Assembly: GCA_937146645.1 (NCBI GenBank)
Contig: CAKZRQ010000015.1
Coordinates: 217,750 to 281,749 of the forward strand
Direction of reading: 5' to 3'
From: an uncultured Cyclobacteriaceae bacterium
Lineage (GTDB): Bacteria > Bacteroidota > Bacteroidia > Cytophagales > Cyclobacteriaceae
DNA length: 64,000 bases
The notes below the pieces were generated by a model. The model had not been told where the DNA came from and did no database searches. It was given only the letters and a program-made list of their open reading frames with translations. Positions 33,300 through 42,591 of the stretch are shown here, in pieces (positions within the stretch are counted from its first letter, which is position 1; each line of letters begins with the position of its first letter). The position numbers and the translations under genes were made by a program.

Positions 33300-35135
33300 T
33301 TATTGTACTAAAATTCTACTTGATTGTAAACCTGCTTCAGTGAGAACTTGGATGATGTATATCCCAGGTCTCTGTCCACTAAAATTAATGATTTCTCCTT
33401 TTTGCCCTCGCTGTCGCTCTAAAAATATCTCACGTCCAAAGGGATCAAAAACCCTTATCTCCGAAAATGATCCCTCTACCTCAAGTTGATTTTGAACAGG
33501 GTTTGGATATATTCGCAGATTCTCTTCAGGTAGGCTATTTTCGGTAAATGGGGTGGCCAAACTAACGTGTGCCCTGACTAATAAGGATCCTTCTACTTCT
33601 TCATTTGGCGCCCAACCTCTACCCACATTAAAGAAAATTTTGTCTCCGTTATCATTAAGTTTATCAAGACCTACGAAAACAAAATCATCGGTGAATTGAG
33701 CATACCCCACGTAGAAATCACCATTAACCACAATATTGGTATCAAGGGAAAAATAGACCAAGCTATCTGCCGAGGGAAACCTAGGAATTAGCTCTTCTCT
33801 CTTGAAAATTGGATCACGCTCCAAATCATCCCAAACCAGAATATCAATGGCTTGTTCAGCTTGATTTGGGTTGGTGAAATTGATCGAAATACCTTTGACA
33901 TAAACCTCTTCAGGGGCATTGTATCTAACTGCTAATTGACCTGCTCTTTGGTTTATGCCCGCAGAAAAATCCGCTGAGCCGTTATCATAGGCAAAATAAT
34001 CTCTTATAGGGAAAATGGTCCTAACGGTATCGTTCGCTCTCAAATCGACACTTTCAAAACGGGTGGTATCTCCATTCTCAATCTCGAACCATAGGCCATC
34101 TCCAGATAGAAGGGTGGTCTTTATTTCCAAATCAGTTTCAAGCTGTGGGCTGGTAATTTCATCAAATTCTAAGCTTTCAAAGACCCTCCTTTCACCAGCG
34201 TTTGGCACTGGGTTGAATGGAGTATTAGTGTTTATAGGAAGTACTTCGCCTGATTCCAGATCTGTAATCTGAATACTGTATTCCATTGCCCGGAACCTGT
34301 CCTCAAGATTCAGAAACTCATTCTGAACTGTACTCCAGTTACCTGCCTGATTTGATTCAATTAAATCTCTGGGGTAAGCCCCAAAGTCTCCTAGTCGTAG
34401 ATTATTTCTTTGAGTCAAACTTCTGTCCGGATAATCAATGATTTCGGGGTCACGATTCGTGTTAAAGAAAATATAGTCAACCACCCAAGCATCGAATGGT
34501 CCAGATTGTCTTCCCCTTGTTTCAAAGCGAAATTTAAAGTTGTCATGCTGGAAGGGTTCCAAAACCCGGATAAATTCCTGTGTGAAGCTTTCTGTAGGAT
34601 GATCGGCAGAGCCTCTTTGTCTCCAGATGGTAATCCAGTTACCTTCTTCACTTAAAAATTGCAAAGCGATTTGGTCTCCTTCATCAGGAAATTCAGCTCG
34701 CCCTCCTGCCTGCCAGAAAAAACTCAGGTACAATGAAGAGCTTTCTGATGAGGTAAGATTAGATAGATCGAAGGACTTCGAGGAAATGATATCTGTGGTG
34801 CCTTGATCAATATTCACAAAGGAATAAGGACGTCCATTCTCATCGACCCCATTCAAAAGGAGCATACCGATCGAAGGAGGATTGACCCCTATAGTTTCTG
34901 TATATGAAGCTCCTTCCACATCCCAGATAAGCGTGTCAATTCCCTGCGAAAAGTCTTCCCAAAATGGGAGCGTTAAGACTTCTGAAACTCTTGCATTTGT
35001 TTTAGAGATAGTAGCGGGGGGACTTTTAATCTTATGGACAGGGCCGAATTCTACAAACTGTGCATTTACCGGATTAAAAATAAAACCGGTAAAAATAAAA
35101 ATACACAGTATGGTGAATCGGTAAGCTTTACCCAT
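33300..35135 (-). CDS. secreted protein with T9SS type A sorting domain
   Basis: About 611 residues from ATG 35135 with a signal peptide ending NPVNAQ. The body is beta-rich, with a region like a MAM/galactose-binding domain (LPFWEDFSQGIDTLIWDVEG, then DAWVVDYIFFN). The C-terminal 75 residues form a T9SS type A domain (NLRIYPNPVQNQLEVEG, FDPFGREI, GIYIIQVLTEAGLQSSRILVQ). It should be exported and attached to the cell surface. The 5' end overlaps the PASTA gene by 8 nt. Function of the body unknown. Confidence 0.86.
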   Translation of the reverse strand: MGKAYRFTILCIFIFTGFIFNPVNAQFVEFGPVHKIKSPPATISKTNARVSEVLTLPFWEDFSQGIDTLIWDVEGASYTETIGVNPPSIGMLLLNGVDENGRPYSFVNIDQGTTDIISSKSFDLSNLTSSESSSLYLSFFWQAGGRAEFPDEGDQIALQFLSEEGNWITIWRQRGSADHPTESFTQEFIRVLEPFQHDNFKFRFETRGRQSGPFDAWVVDYIFFNTNRDPEIIDYPDRSLTQRNNLRLGDFGAYPRDLIESNQAGNWSTVQNEFLNLEDRFRAMEYSIQITDLESGEVLPINTNTPFNPVPNAGERRVFESLEFDEITSPQLETDLEIKTTLLSGDGLWFEIENGDTTRFESVDLRANDTVRTIFPIRDYFAYDNGSADFSAGINQRAGQLAVRYNAPEEVYVKGISINFTNPNQAEQAIDILVWDDLERDPIFKREELIPRFPSADSLVYFSLDTNIVVNGDFYVGYAQFTDDFVFVGLDKLNDNGDKIFFNVGRGWAPNEEVEGSLLVRAHVSLATPFTENSLPEENLRIYPNPVQNQLEVEGSFSEIRVFDPFGREIFLERQRGQKGEIINFSGQRPGIYIIQVLTEAGLQSSRILVQ

Positions 35136-35874
35136 CAATTCCTAATTCTGTTATCCAGAGTTCAATAATTTCTCCGGTTTTTACTTGAGATCCTGCTTCT
35201 GGGATTTGGTTAAATACATGTCCTGCAGGAATGGTGTCATTGGGTAAATACCTTTTTTGACCGACTCGTAAACCAGAACCCAATATTACGAATTCCGCTT
35301 CTGAGATTTCCATTCCAACCATATTCGGAACAGATAGTATTTGGTTACCGAGACCATCGCCAACGACCAAATCAATTCGAGCACCCTTAGGTATCTCTGC
35401 ACCTTCTACAATACTTTGCCCACGATATTTTTGCTCTAGAACTACATTGATTCCGATATCCGGCACATAAACTATATCGCCTCTTTCTAGTCCCATGTTT
35501 GCCAAAATTTCTTGCACGTTCTTTAACGGAGTATTTACCAAATTCGGCATTCTCAAAAGAGGAGCATTCTGTGCATTCAGCGTGAGATAAATCTTTCTAT
35601 CATTCTTTACCAAGGCATTCGGCCCAGGAATATGTTTAAGAACAGCATATGGTTTTAAATCGGTGCTGTAGCCTGAATCAGGAGATACTTCATATTGGAG
35701 CCCAGAGGCCTCCAGTTGGGCCTTAACCTCGTCAAAAGTATAACCATTCAAGTCTGGTACAGATACGGTTTCCCCGTGATTTGTATAGGCGGGTAGATAA
35801 ACCTGTAAAAAAAGATAGCCTAGTAAAACGGAAAGTCCGAAAATAATAAGAAGATGGATCAATACTTTCTTCAT
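35128..35874 (-). CDS. PASTA-domain membrane protein
   Basis: A 248-residue protein with one N-terminal membrane helix (about 7-27) and three PASTA repeats (VPDLNGYTFDEVKAQLEASGL, MPNLVNTPLKNVQEILANMGL and VPNMVGMEISEAEFVILGSGL). PASTA domains bind peptidoglycan fragments. There is no kinase or transpeptidase domain, as is usual for these short Bacteroidota proteins. It leads a unit with the T9SS protein and rhodanese. Confidence 0.88.
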   Translation of the reverse strand: MKKVLIHLLIIFGLSVLLGYLFLQVYLPAYTNHGETVSVPDLNGYTFDEVKAQLEASGLQYEVSPDSGYSTDLKPYAVLKHIPGPNALVKNDRKIYLTLNAQNAPLLRMPNLVNTPLKNVQEILANMGLERGDIVYVPDIGINVVLEQKYRGQSIVEGAEIPKGARIDLVVGDGLGNQILSVPNMVGMEISEAEFVILGSGLRVGQKRYLPNDTIPAGHVFNQIPEAGSQVKTGEIIELWITELGIDG

Positions 35875-35962
35875 AGAATGCCCAAATAGTAATGCTAAAG
35901 ATAAGTTGGATTTAACTACCCTACAACGCGAAGTAATTAGAATTAGGTAAGTCCAGCGGCAA

Positions 35963-35993
35963 AAAATAAGCCGAAACTTAGGTCCCGGCTTTA
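35963..35993 (-). terminator. rho-independent terminator
   Basis: Minus strand: AAGCCG, a 12-nt loop, CGGCTT, then ATTTTTTG. It lies 9 nt after the M43 protease stop. Confidence 0.75.
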
Positions 35994-36000
35994 TTTAATA

Positions 36001-39000
36001 TTAATTAATGATCAAACGTTTCGTTTCCTGAACCGTATCACTGGAAATCCTCAAAATATATACTCCTGGACGGAATAATTCTGTTGAAAAGGTATAGGTC
36101 TGGTTCAAGGTCTGAGGGTAATCTATATCCTGAACAATAGTGCCTGTAGCGGAAATGACTTGGATAGTGACCGTTTCTAGCCTGGGGAGATTGAACGCCA
36201 GATTAAAGAAATCAGTGGCTGGATTTGGATAAAGTATAGTCATTCCTTCGGTTGGAATGACAGGATTTGGATTGGCACTTAAGAAAACCTCAAAATTATC
36301 CAGATAAACCGGAGCGTCCTCACTCGTCGCTCCTGTAAGAACAAAAGCTAATCTAATTTCAGATTTTCCACTTCCCGCGAAGTCAGTAAGGTTAACATAA
36401 TTGCGGACAAAATCTCCTGCAGAGTTAGGATTGGATTCGCCTACTCCAACCGTGGACAGGGTCGAACCAGCGGCAGACCAGACTTCTGTGTATGTTTCAC
36501 CCCCATTATCTGATGCTAATAAAGTTAAGGTTGTCTCAGGTCCAACTTCGCCTGCTGATAAATCAAAGAAGAAACTCGCCTCTCTTCTGGAGCTCAGGTC
36601 AAAAATTGGGGATCCCAGCCAATGGGAATGGCCTGGAGTAGAATTTTCCATTACTACAACATTACTTGGTCCAGTTCCTGATGAAGTCGCTTCCAGTTTC
36701 CAGGTAGGGCCATCTTCTTCCGGGTTGATTGTCGTCCAGGTATTCAGAACAGAAACATTGTTAAAATCCTGACGCCATGGAGTGTTAATGGTTTGGTCAT
36801 CTTCTACCACAAATCGCCTGAAGGAGTTATTGTTATTCCCATTGACATCGAAATTTGGATCAAAAACACTGAAATCCATTCTATTTTTTCCAGCAGTTGA
36901 AGTTCTATTACCGACAAGAACTGTGGTCTCACCAGGCAGGACGGTGGAACCCTGAGCTACGAAAGTCTCGGGCGTAGATCCATTGGTACTCCTCGTGAAT
37001 AAGAATCCAGTAACAGGAAGATTTCCAGTGTTTCTAAGCATCAATCGCTCTTCCGTTTGTGTCCCATCAACTATTGGTGTTGGGGCCAATAATTCCTCAA
37101 CTTCTAGGTTATATCTGAACTCTTCATTCGGTAAAATTCTGATATTCTTGATATAAAGATTATTTCCAAATCCATTTTCATTGATAATGGCAAAGCGTAT
37201 TTGACCAAGATCTGAGTACCTATTTAAATTCAATAGCTCCGTCCTGAACTGACTTGGGTCGCTTGGAATGTATTCATCTAGAGTAGGGGTGAAAGTTTCC
37301 AGCCTAGTTCTAGTTTTATCATAGAGAGCCGAATTAATATCGAAAGAGCCACCACAATCCTCAGAAACTGCAATAAGCAAGCGATCATCAAAACCTGGTT
37401 GGGCATATGGTGCATAGGCCAACTCGAAAACTACTTGGGCATTAGGGAATCTTTGTAAATCAATCTTCGGAGAGATCAAATAGTCCAATTGACCCGGTCC
37501 CTCATAATCGTAATTATTGATAAAAATTGCATCCTCGATCTGGCCTCCAAGCGAGACAGTTGTTTCTTCCCAGGTGAATAATCCATCAGGGTTATCTACT
37601 GTCCATCTTTCAGGGAACGAAGCAATATCAAATGTGTAAGGCAAATCCAGATCAGGTTGGATTACGGGATTGGTTACTGCTCGATTATTATCTGGATTTT
37701 CGTCTGAGCCACCGTTTACAGATATTATTTCAAATTCTACTGTATTTGAATTCTGAGGTAGATTGAAATCATTGAAATCAATAATTGCGCTTTCGCCTGT
37801 GAAAAGACTCAATTCGCTAGTCCTGCTTTCTACAAGAGTTCCATTAATGGTAAGAGTAATGGTTGTATTCCTTACCCTGTCTTCACCAGCATTGAGAATT
37901 TCTATGCTTGGTTGAATTAATGATCCGCAAGCAAAATCACTTGGTTCCAGAACTCTGGAAATTCCTAAATCTCTGTTGGGAAGAGTGGGGTCTTCTGTAG
38001 CTCGGTTATTTACTAAAGTAACTCGCCTTGGACTATTCTCAAGAACTACATTAAAACGTTCGATCTGGCCAAGGGTGAATAAGTTCATACAAGCATCAGG
38101 AGTATAATCCATGTAATTCTGGATCATATCATTGCTTCCACAGCTGAATCTTGATGGATTGGCAGAGCAGTTATTATTAGAATTGTCCTGCTCTGGAGTG
38201 TCGTCTACAAAGTCATCCACTCCACAGCCCCCATCACCCCAAATGTGCCGAAGTCCCAGGTAATGTCCTACTTCATGTGTGGCTGTTCTACCACTTGTCG
38301 ATGAAATCGAGTTACCGCCCACACCGAAGAATCTATAGTCCACTGTGACGCCATCCGTGATAGCAGAAGTAGGAGGGAAGTTCAGGCCTGGAAGATCTGA
38401 GATTGGAAAAGAAGCATATCCAATGAAAGGCTGAATTAATGGTACGACCCAGATATTCAGATATTCCTCAGGGTTCCATTGTGATGTTTGTCCAATCAAG
38501 GTGGCATCATCAGGACCATAAGTGGGTTTACTTCCCTGTACCCTGACGATACCTGTGGTTGGCAAGCCATCTTCATCTTGCTTGGCTAATACGAACTCAA
38601 TCCCGGCAGAGCCGGCCACAGGAAGAAATTCTTCAGGCGTATTTACTGCATCCGCATTTGTTCTGTTGAAGTCTTCATTAAGAACCCGGATTTGCTCAAA
38701 GATTTGTGAATCAGGAATATTAGAACCTTGGCCGATGCTCGTACCTGTATGAATCACATGAACCACTACAGGGATTTTGATTGGGTCATTTTGAGTTCTG
38801 GCCAGCGCCTGAGGTCGGTTTCTTCTAGCTTGAATTTTCTTTCCAATCCAATCCTCAAAGGAAGCCTTTGAGCCCATTGGACCTAATTCCTTTTCAAGTC
38901 TCTGTTCTAATAGAGTGTGTCCGCATCTTTCAGTATGGGGCCCTGCATGAGTAAAATTTGCCAACCCAAAAGGCTTAACCTCAAACTTCTGCGCTTGAAG

Positions 39001-39072
39001 CTGGGTGATTGAAAAAATTGCTCCCAGTAGGAGCAAAATAAACCTTGATTTCAGGGATGACTTACCTATCAC
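36001..39072 (-). CDS. M43-family (pappalysin-like) metalloprotease with T9SS sorting domain
   Basis: A 1023-residue secreted protease. Start is GTG at 39072; no ATG is available before residue 50. A signal peptide ends TQLQAQ. The metzincin motif HEVGHYLGLRH starts at His266 (HExxHxxGxxH), within a catalytic domain from about 100 to 345. Ig-like and MAM/CUB-like beta domains follow (DLPYTFDIASFPERWTV; DDQTINTPWRQDFNNVSV). The C-terminus is a T9SS type A sorting domain (ILYPNPATDFFNLAF ... GVYILRISSDTVQETKRLIIN). It starts 10 nt after nifU and so may share the mrp-nifU transcript. Confidence 0.9.
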   Translation of the reverse strand: MIGKSSLKSRFILLLLGAIFSITQLQAQKFEVKPFGLANFTHAGPHTERCGHTLLEQRLEKELGPMGSKASFEDWIGKKIQARRNRPQALARTQNDPIKIPVVVHVIHTGTSIGQGSNIPDSQIFEQIRVLNEDFNRTNADAVNTPEEFLPVAGSAGIEFVLAKQDEDGLPTTGIVRVQGSKPTYGPDDATLIGQTSQWNPEEYLNIWVVPLIQPFIGYASFPISDLPGLNFPPTSAITDGVTVDYRFFGVGGNSISSTSGRTATHEVGHYLGLRHIWGDGGCGVDDFVDDTPEQDNSNNNCSANPSRFSCGSNDMIQNYMDYTPDACMNLFTLGQIERFNVVLENSPRRVTLVNNRATEDPTLPNRDLGISRVLEPSDFACGSLIQPSIEILNAGEDRVRNTTITLTINGTLVESRTSELSLFTGESAIIDFNDFNLPQNSNTVEFEIISVNGGSDENPDNNRAVTNPVIQPDLDLPYTFDIASFPERWTVDNPDGLFTWEETTVSLGGQIEDAIFINNYDYEGPGQLDYLISPKIDLQRFPNAQVVFELAYAPYAQPGFDDRLLIAVSEDCGGSFDINSALYDKTRTRLETFTPTLDEYIPSDPSQFRTELLNLNRYSDLGQIRFAIINENGFGNNLYIKNIRILPNEEFRYNLEVEELLAPTPIVDGTQTEERLMLRNTGNLPVTGFLFTRSTNGSTPETFVAQGSTVLPGETTVLVGNRTSTAGKNRMDFSVFDPNFDVNGNNNNSFRRFVVEDDQTINTPWRQDFNNVSVLNTWTTINPEEDGPTWKLEATSSGTGPSNVVVMENSTPGHSHWLGSPIFDLSSRREASFFFDLSAGEVGPETTLTLLASDNGGETYTEVWSAAGSTLSTVGVGESNPNSAGDFVRNYVNLTDFAGSGKSEIRLAFVLTGATSEDAPVYLDNFEVFLSANPNPVIPTEGMTILYPNPATDFFNLAFNLPRLETVTIQVISATGTIVQDIDYPQTLNQTYTFSTELFRPGVYILRISSDTVQETKRLIIN

Positions 39073-39082
39073 TAATCTTACT

Positions 39083-39331
39083 TTATGCCACAGTAAGGTT
39101 AATAGCCTCTACTTTTGTGATTTCAGGAATGGCCCTTTTGATGGCTTCTTCCACTCCCGCTTTGAGAGTCATAGTAGACATTGGGCATGAGCCGCAATTA
39201 CCGAGTAATTCCAACCTGAGCACCATATCTGTGGTGAGTTCTACAATTCGAACATTTCCTCCATCTGCTTCCAGATAAGGTCGTATGGAATCTAACGCGG
39301 TTTCTATCTTATTTTTTAAGTTTTCGTCCAT
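39083..39331 (-). CDS. NifU-like Fe-S scaffold domain protein
   Basis: An 82-residue NifU C-terminal domain protein. The motif LLGNCGSCPMSTMTLKAGVEEA holds the CxxC that binds a [4Fe-4S] cluster, and LDSIRPYLEADGGNVRIVEL precedes it. It delivers clusters to target proteins. It is encoded 3 nt after mrp, whose product is also a cluster carrier, so the pair forms an Fe-S assembly unit. Confidence 0.92.
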   Translation of the reverse strand: MDENLKNKIETALDSIRPYLEADGGNVRIVELTTDMVLRLELLGNCGSCPMSTMTLKAGVEEAIKRAIPEITKVEAINLTVA

Positions 39332-39334
39332 TTT

Positions 39335-40429
39335 TTATGTCGTGATCTCTACTTTTTGGGTTTTTTCTTCTTTAGCATTCCTAATGGCCACTTGTCTCGC
39401 CACCGTCTCTGCTAATTCAGTATATGCTTTCTGGGTGATCCCATTTTTATATACTGCTGGGAATCCTGTATCTCCACTTTCTCTGATGCTTTGCACGATA
39501 GGTATCTCTCCAAGGAAAGGGACCTCATATCTTTCTGCTAATTTTTGACCTCCTTCTTTTCCAAATAAGTAGTATTTATTGTCTGGTAGTTCTTCGGGAG
39601 AAAAATAAGCCATATTTTCTACAACACCTAAGACCGGAACATTAATCTGAGGCTGCTTAAACATGGTCAAACCTTTCGTAGCATCCGCTAAGGCTACCTT
39701 TTGAGGAGTAGTTACAATTATCGCACCAGTCACTGGGACTGTCTGCACCATGGTAAGATGAATGTCTGAAGTTCCAGGTGGTAGATCTATGAGCAAATAG
39801 TCAAGTTCTCCCCATTCTACATCAGAAATGAACTGTCTAAGTGCTGAACTAGCCATAGGTCCTCGCCAAACGACTGCACTTTCAGCCGGAGTTAAAAAGC
39901 CTATTGACATTAACTTAACCCCGTACTGGGTGATAGGAATGATGACATTCTTTTCTCCTACTTTTTTCACTGTTGGCTGCTCGCCTTCCACATTGAACAT
40001 GGTGGGAATAGATGGACCTGAAATGTCAGCATCAATTAATCCTACCTTGGCTCCCAGATCAGCTAAAGCAACTGCTAGATTTACAGATGTAGTAGACTTA
40101 CCTACACCACCTTTACCTGAGGCAAAGGCTATAATATTTTTTACTTCGGGTAAGACTGGAGCGGCATCCCTCACTGTGGTGACTTGAGAAGTCATAAAAA
40201 TATCCCATTCATAGTCTTTGCCATAATCCTCTTCTAGAACCTCAAGACAATTGTTCTTAATGACTTCCTTAAGTGGACATGCCGGCGTGGTAAGAACCAC
40301 GTTAAAGCTCACCTTGCTACCCTCGATGGATATTTTCTGGATCATCCCGAGTGTAACCAGATCTTTTTTCAAATCAGGATCATCTACTCTGGAGAGGGTT
40401 TTTAATAGTGACTCTTTACTTAATTTCAT
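39335..40429 (-). CDS. mrp: Mrp/ApbC-type Fe-S cluster carrier ATPase
   Basis: About 364 residues from ATG 40429 (MKLSKESLL); an upstream start would add 12 residues over the promoter-like sequence. An N-terminal DUF59/MIP18 domain (residues 1-85) is followed by the deviant Walker A FASGKGGVGKSTTSVNLA and IDADISGPSIPTMF, then WGELDYLLIDLPPGTSDIHLT. The C-terminal part has VENMAYF, but the CxxC of the classic NBP35 ligand motif is not visible there, as is usual for fused Bacteroidota Mrp. Confidence 0.92.
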   Translation of the reverse strand: MKLSKESLLKTLSRVDDPDLKKDLVTLGMIQKISIEGSKVSFNVVLTTPACPLKEVIKNNCLEVLEEDYGKDYEWDIFMTSQVTTVRDAAPVLPEVKNIIAFASGKGGVGKSTTSVNLAVALADLGAKVGLIDADISGPSIPTMFNVEGEQPTVKKVGEKNVIIPITQYGVKLMSIGFLTPAESAVVWRGPMASSALRQFISDVEWGELDYLLIDLPPGTSDIHLTMVQTVPVTGAIIVTTPQKVALADATKGLTMFKQPQINVPVLGVVENMAYFSPEELPDNKYYLFGKEGGQKLAERYEVPFLGEIPIVQSIRESGDTGFPAVYKNGITQKAYTELAETVARQVAIRNAKEEKTQKVEITT

Positions 40430-40450
40430 GTGTTTTTGGGGAAATTTCCA

Positions 40451-40458
40451 CAAATTTA
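40451..40458 (-). promoter_or_regulatory. -7 box TAAATTTG of mrp
   Basis: Minus strand TAAATTTG fits the Bacteroidota TAnnTTTG element and lies 22 nt before the mrp ATG. No clear -33 TTG is seen at the expected spacing. Confidence 0.5.
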
Positions 40459-40570
40459 GGTTCAATCCTTCGTTAAAAAAAGAAGGGCTTTTCCTTTTAA
40501 AACAACTAACTTTCGGAGGACAGAAATAGTTCTGGGGAACCTTCTTTGGACTAAAGAAATTTCATAAAAC

Positions 40571-42508
40571 ATGGGCATAAGTAGAATCACCACGGAGGCG
40601 GTTAAAAACCGGATGGATATTGAGGAGGTATTGGGTGATTATTTGTCTTTGAAGAAAAAAGGTCAGAACCTATGGGCATGCTGTCCCTTCCATGGGGAGA
40701 AAACTCCTTCTTTTTCTGTTTCACCTGCTAAACAAATTTATAAGTGCTTCGGCTGCGGAGTGGCTGGTGACCCAATTCAGTTTGTCATGGAAATTGAAGG
40801 AATCGGTTTTCAGGAGGCTATTCGACAGCTAGCAGGGAAATATGGAATAGAAGTAGAGGAGGAAGAAAATAGGACTCCTGAGCAGGAAGAGCGATATAAG
40901 GAAAAAGAGAGCCTTTACATTGCACTGGCTTTTGGCAGGGACTTTTTTGTAAAAAATTTGCGGACCGAAGAAGGTCGATCAATAGGACTAAGCTATTTTA
41001 AGGAGAGAGGATTCACGCAGCAGATTATTGAAAAATTTGACCTCGGTTATGCTATGGATAGCTGGGATGGTCTGTTGACCGCTGGAAAAGAGGCTGGTTT
41101 CTCTGAAGACATTATGCTGAAGGCTGGTCTAATTCTCCAAAAGGAATCCGATGCAAATAGGAAGTACGATCGATTCCGTGGAAGAGTGACCTTTACTATT
41201 CATAATATCGGAGGAAAGCCTATTGGATTCGGTGCGAGAATTCTAACGAAGGATAAAAATCAACCCAAATACATCAACTCTCCTGAAACTCCAGTTTATC
41301 ATAAATCAGATGTGCTTTATGGTATGTATCAGGCAAAGCAATCCATTCGAAATAAAAAGAATTGCTATCTGGTGGAAGGGTATACCGATGTGATTTCCAT
41401 GCACATGTCAGGTATCGAGAATGTCGTAGCATCTTCAGGGACATCACTGACTGAGGGACAAATTGGACTTATTAAACGTTTTTCGGATCAAGTCACTGTG
41501 CTGTACGATGGTGATCCTGCAGGTATCAAAGCTTCCCTGAGAGGAATTGACTTGCTTCTGGAGAGTGGACTTAATGTAAAAGCGGTAGTTTTTCCAGAAG
41601 GTGAGGATCCAGATAGTTATTCTCAGAAAGTTGGCTCCGAGGCCTTCCAGACTTATTTGGAAGAAAACGGCCGAAATTTCATTGGGTTCAAAATTGATCT
41701 CTATCGGGATGAAATGGAATCAGATCCGATTAAAAAGGCTGAACTGATCAAGGAAATAGTTCAAAGTATCAGCAAAATTCCAGATCCCATTTGGAGATCC
41801 GTGTTTTCCAAGGAGGCAGCTAATCTCTTAGATATCGATGAGGATATACTCTTCACGGAATTGAATAAATCAGTTATTCAAAACCAGAAACAAGGGGTAA
41901 AGCGACAAGAAATTGAGCGTGAGGCAGAAGAAGCGGTTCAAGAACTCCTTGAGCCTGAGAAACCGACTCCTTTTGGCGATATCCTTCAAATTCAGGAACG
42001 TGAGTTGATACGTCTTCTTTTGAATTATGGAGGAGATCAAATGGATGAAGAAGGCCCTAGCCTCTCCAACTACCTTCTCGAAGAGGTTTCAGATGTTGAA
42101 TTCCATTCTCCTGTTCATAAAAAAATACTTCAAGTTTATCATGAATTTCATGAAAGGGGTGAAAGTCCTCAGATCAATTACTTCGTGCAAATGGGCGATC
42201 CTGAAGTTCAAAAAGAGGTGATTGATTTAGTAACGAATAGACATGAAGTTTCCAGTCTTTGGACAGAGAGATTTCAAATTTTCATTAATTCTGAGTCAGA
42301 TGATTTATCACAGACTGGGTATAAATCTATACTCCGACTAAAAAGAAGGATAATTCAAAAGATGATGGAGGAAGCAAAAGAGAAATTAAAGGTTGGGGAA
42401 AATGATCATTTGGATGAACAAAAAATACAGGAGCTACAGGAGATTTATTTTGCTCTAAAGAAATATCAGTTAAAAATTGATAAAGAACTGGGTATAGTTA
42501 TCGGTTAA
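40571..42508 (+). CDS. dnaG: DNA primase
   Basis: A 645-residue primase that lays down RNA primers at the replication fork. The CHC2 zinc finger is CPFHGEKTPSFSV ... IYKCFGCG (Cys38, His41, Cys59, Cys62). The TOPRIM core follows with YLVEGYTDVISM, VASSGTSLTEGQ and VTVLYDGDPAG. The C-terminal DnaB-helicase-binding region is helical and charged. Length is normal for the family. It stands alone, with mrp divergent upstream. Confidence 0.96.
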   Translation: MGISRITTEAVKNRMDIEEVLGDYLSLKKKGQNLWACCPFHGEKTPSFSVSPAKQIYKCFGCGVAGDPIQFVMEIEGIGFQEAIRQLAGKYGIEVEEEENRTPEQEERYKEKESLYIALAFGRDFFVKNLRTEEGRSIGLSYFKERGFTQQIIEKFDLGYAMDSWDGLLTAGKEAGFSEDIMLKAGLILQKESDANRKYDRFRGRVTFTIHNIGGKPIGFGARILTKDKNQPKYINSPETPVYHKSDVLYGMYQAKQSIRNKKNCYLVEGYTDVISMHMSGIENVVASSGTSLTEGQIGLIKRFSDQVTVLYDGDPAGIKASLRGIDLLLESGLNVKAVVFPEGEDPDSYSQKVGSEAFQTYLEENGRNFIGFKIDLYRDEMESDPIKKAELIKEIVQSISKIPDPIWRSVFSKEAANLLDIDEDILFTELNKSVIQNQKQGVKRQEIEREAEEAVQELLEPEKPTPFGDILQIQERELIRLLLNYGGDQMDEEGPSLSNYLLEEVSDVEFHSPVHKKILQVYHEFHERGESPQINYFVQMGDPEVQKEVIDLVTNRHEVSSLWTERFQIFINSESDDLSQTGYKSILRLKRRIIQKMMEEAKEKLKVGENDHLDEQKIQELQEIYFALKKYQLKIDKELGIVIG

Positions 42509-42554
42509 AACCAAACTTTCTTTGGTGAGCCGGTGTTTTAGATAGCATAAGCTG

Positions 42555-42562
42555 TAACTTTG
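42555..42562 (+). promoter_or_regulatory. -7 box TAACTTTG of ribBA
   Basis: TAACTTTG matches the TAnnTTTG consensus and lies 29 nt before the TTG start. No FMN riboswitch fits in the 83-nt gap after dnaG. Confidence 0.5.
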
Positions 42563-42591
42563 CATTCTGACCCAATAAACCCGAATTCATT

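Noticed and set aside
42509..42591. FMN riboswitch before ribBA
   Set aside because: The spacer is only 83 nt and shows none of the conserved FMN aptamer elements; a plain -7 box fits better.
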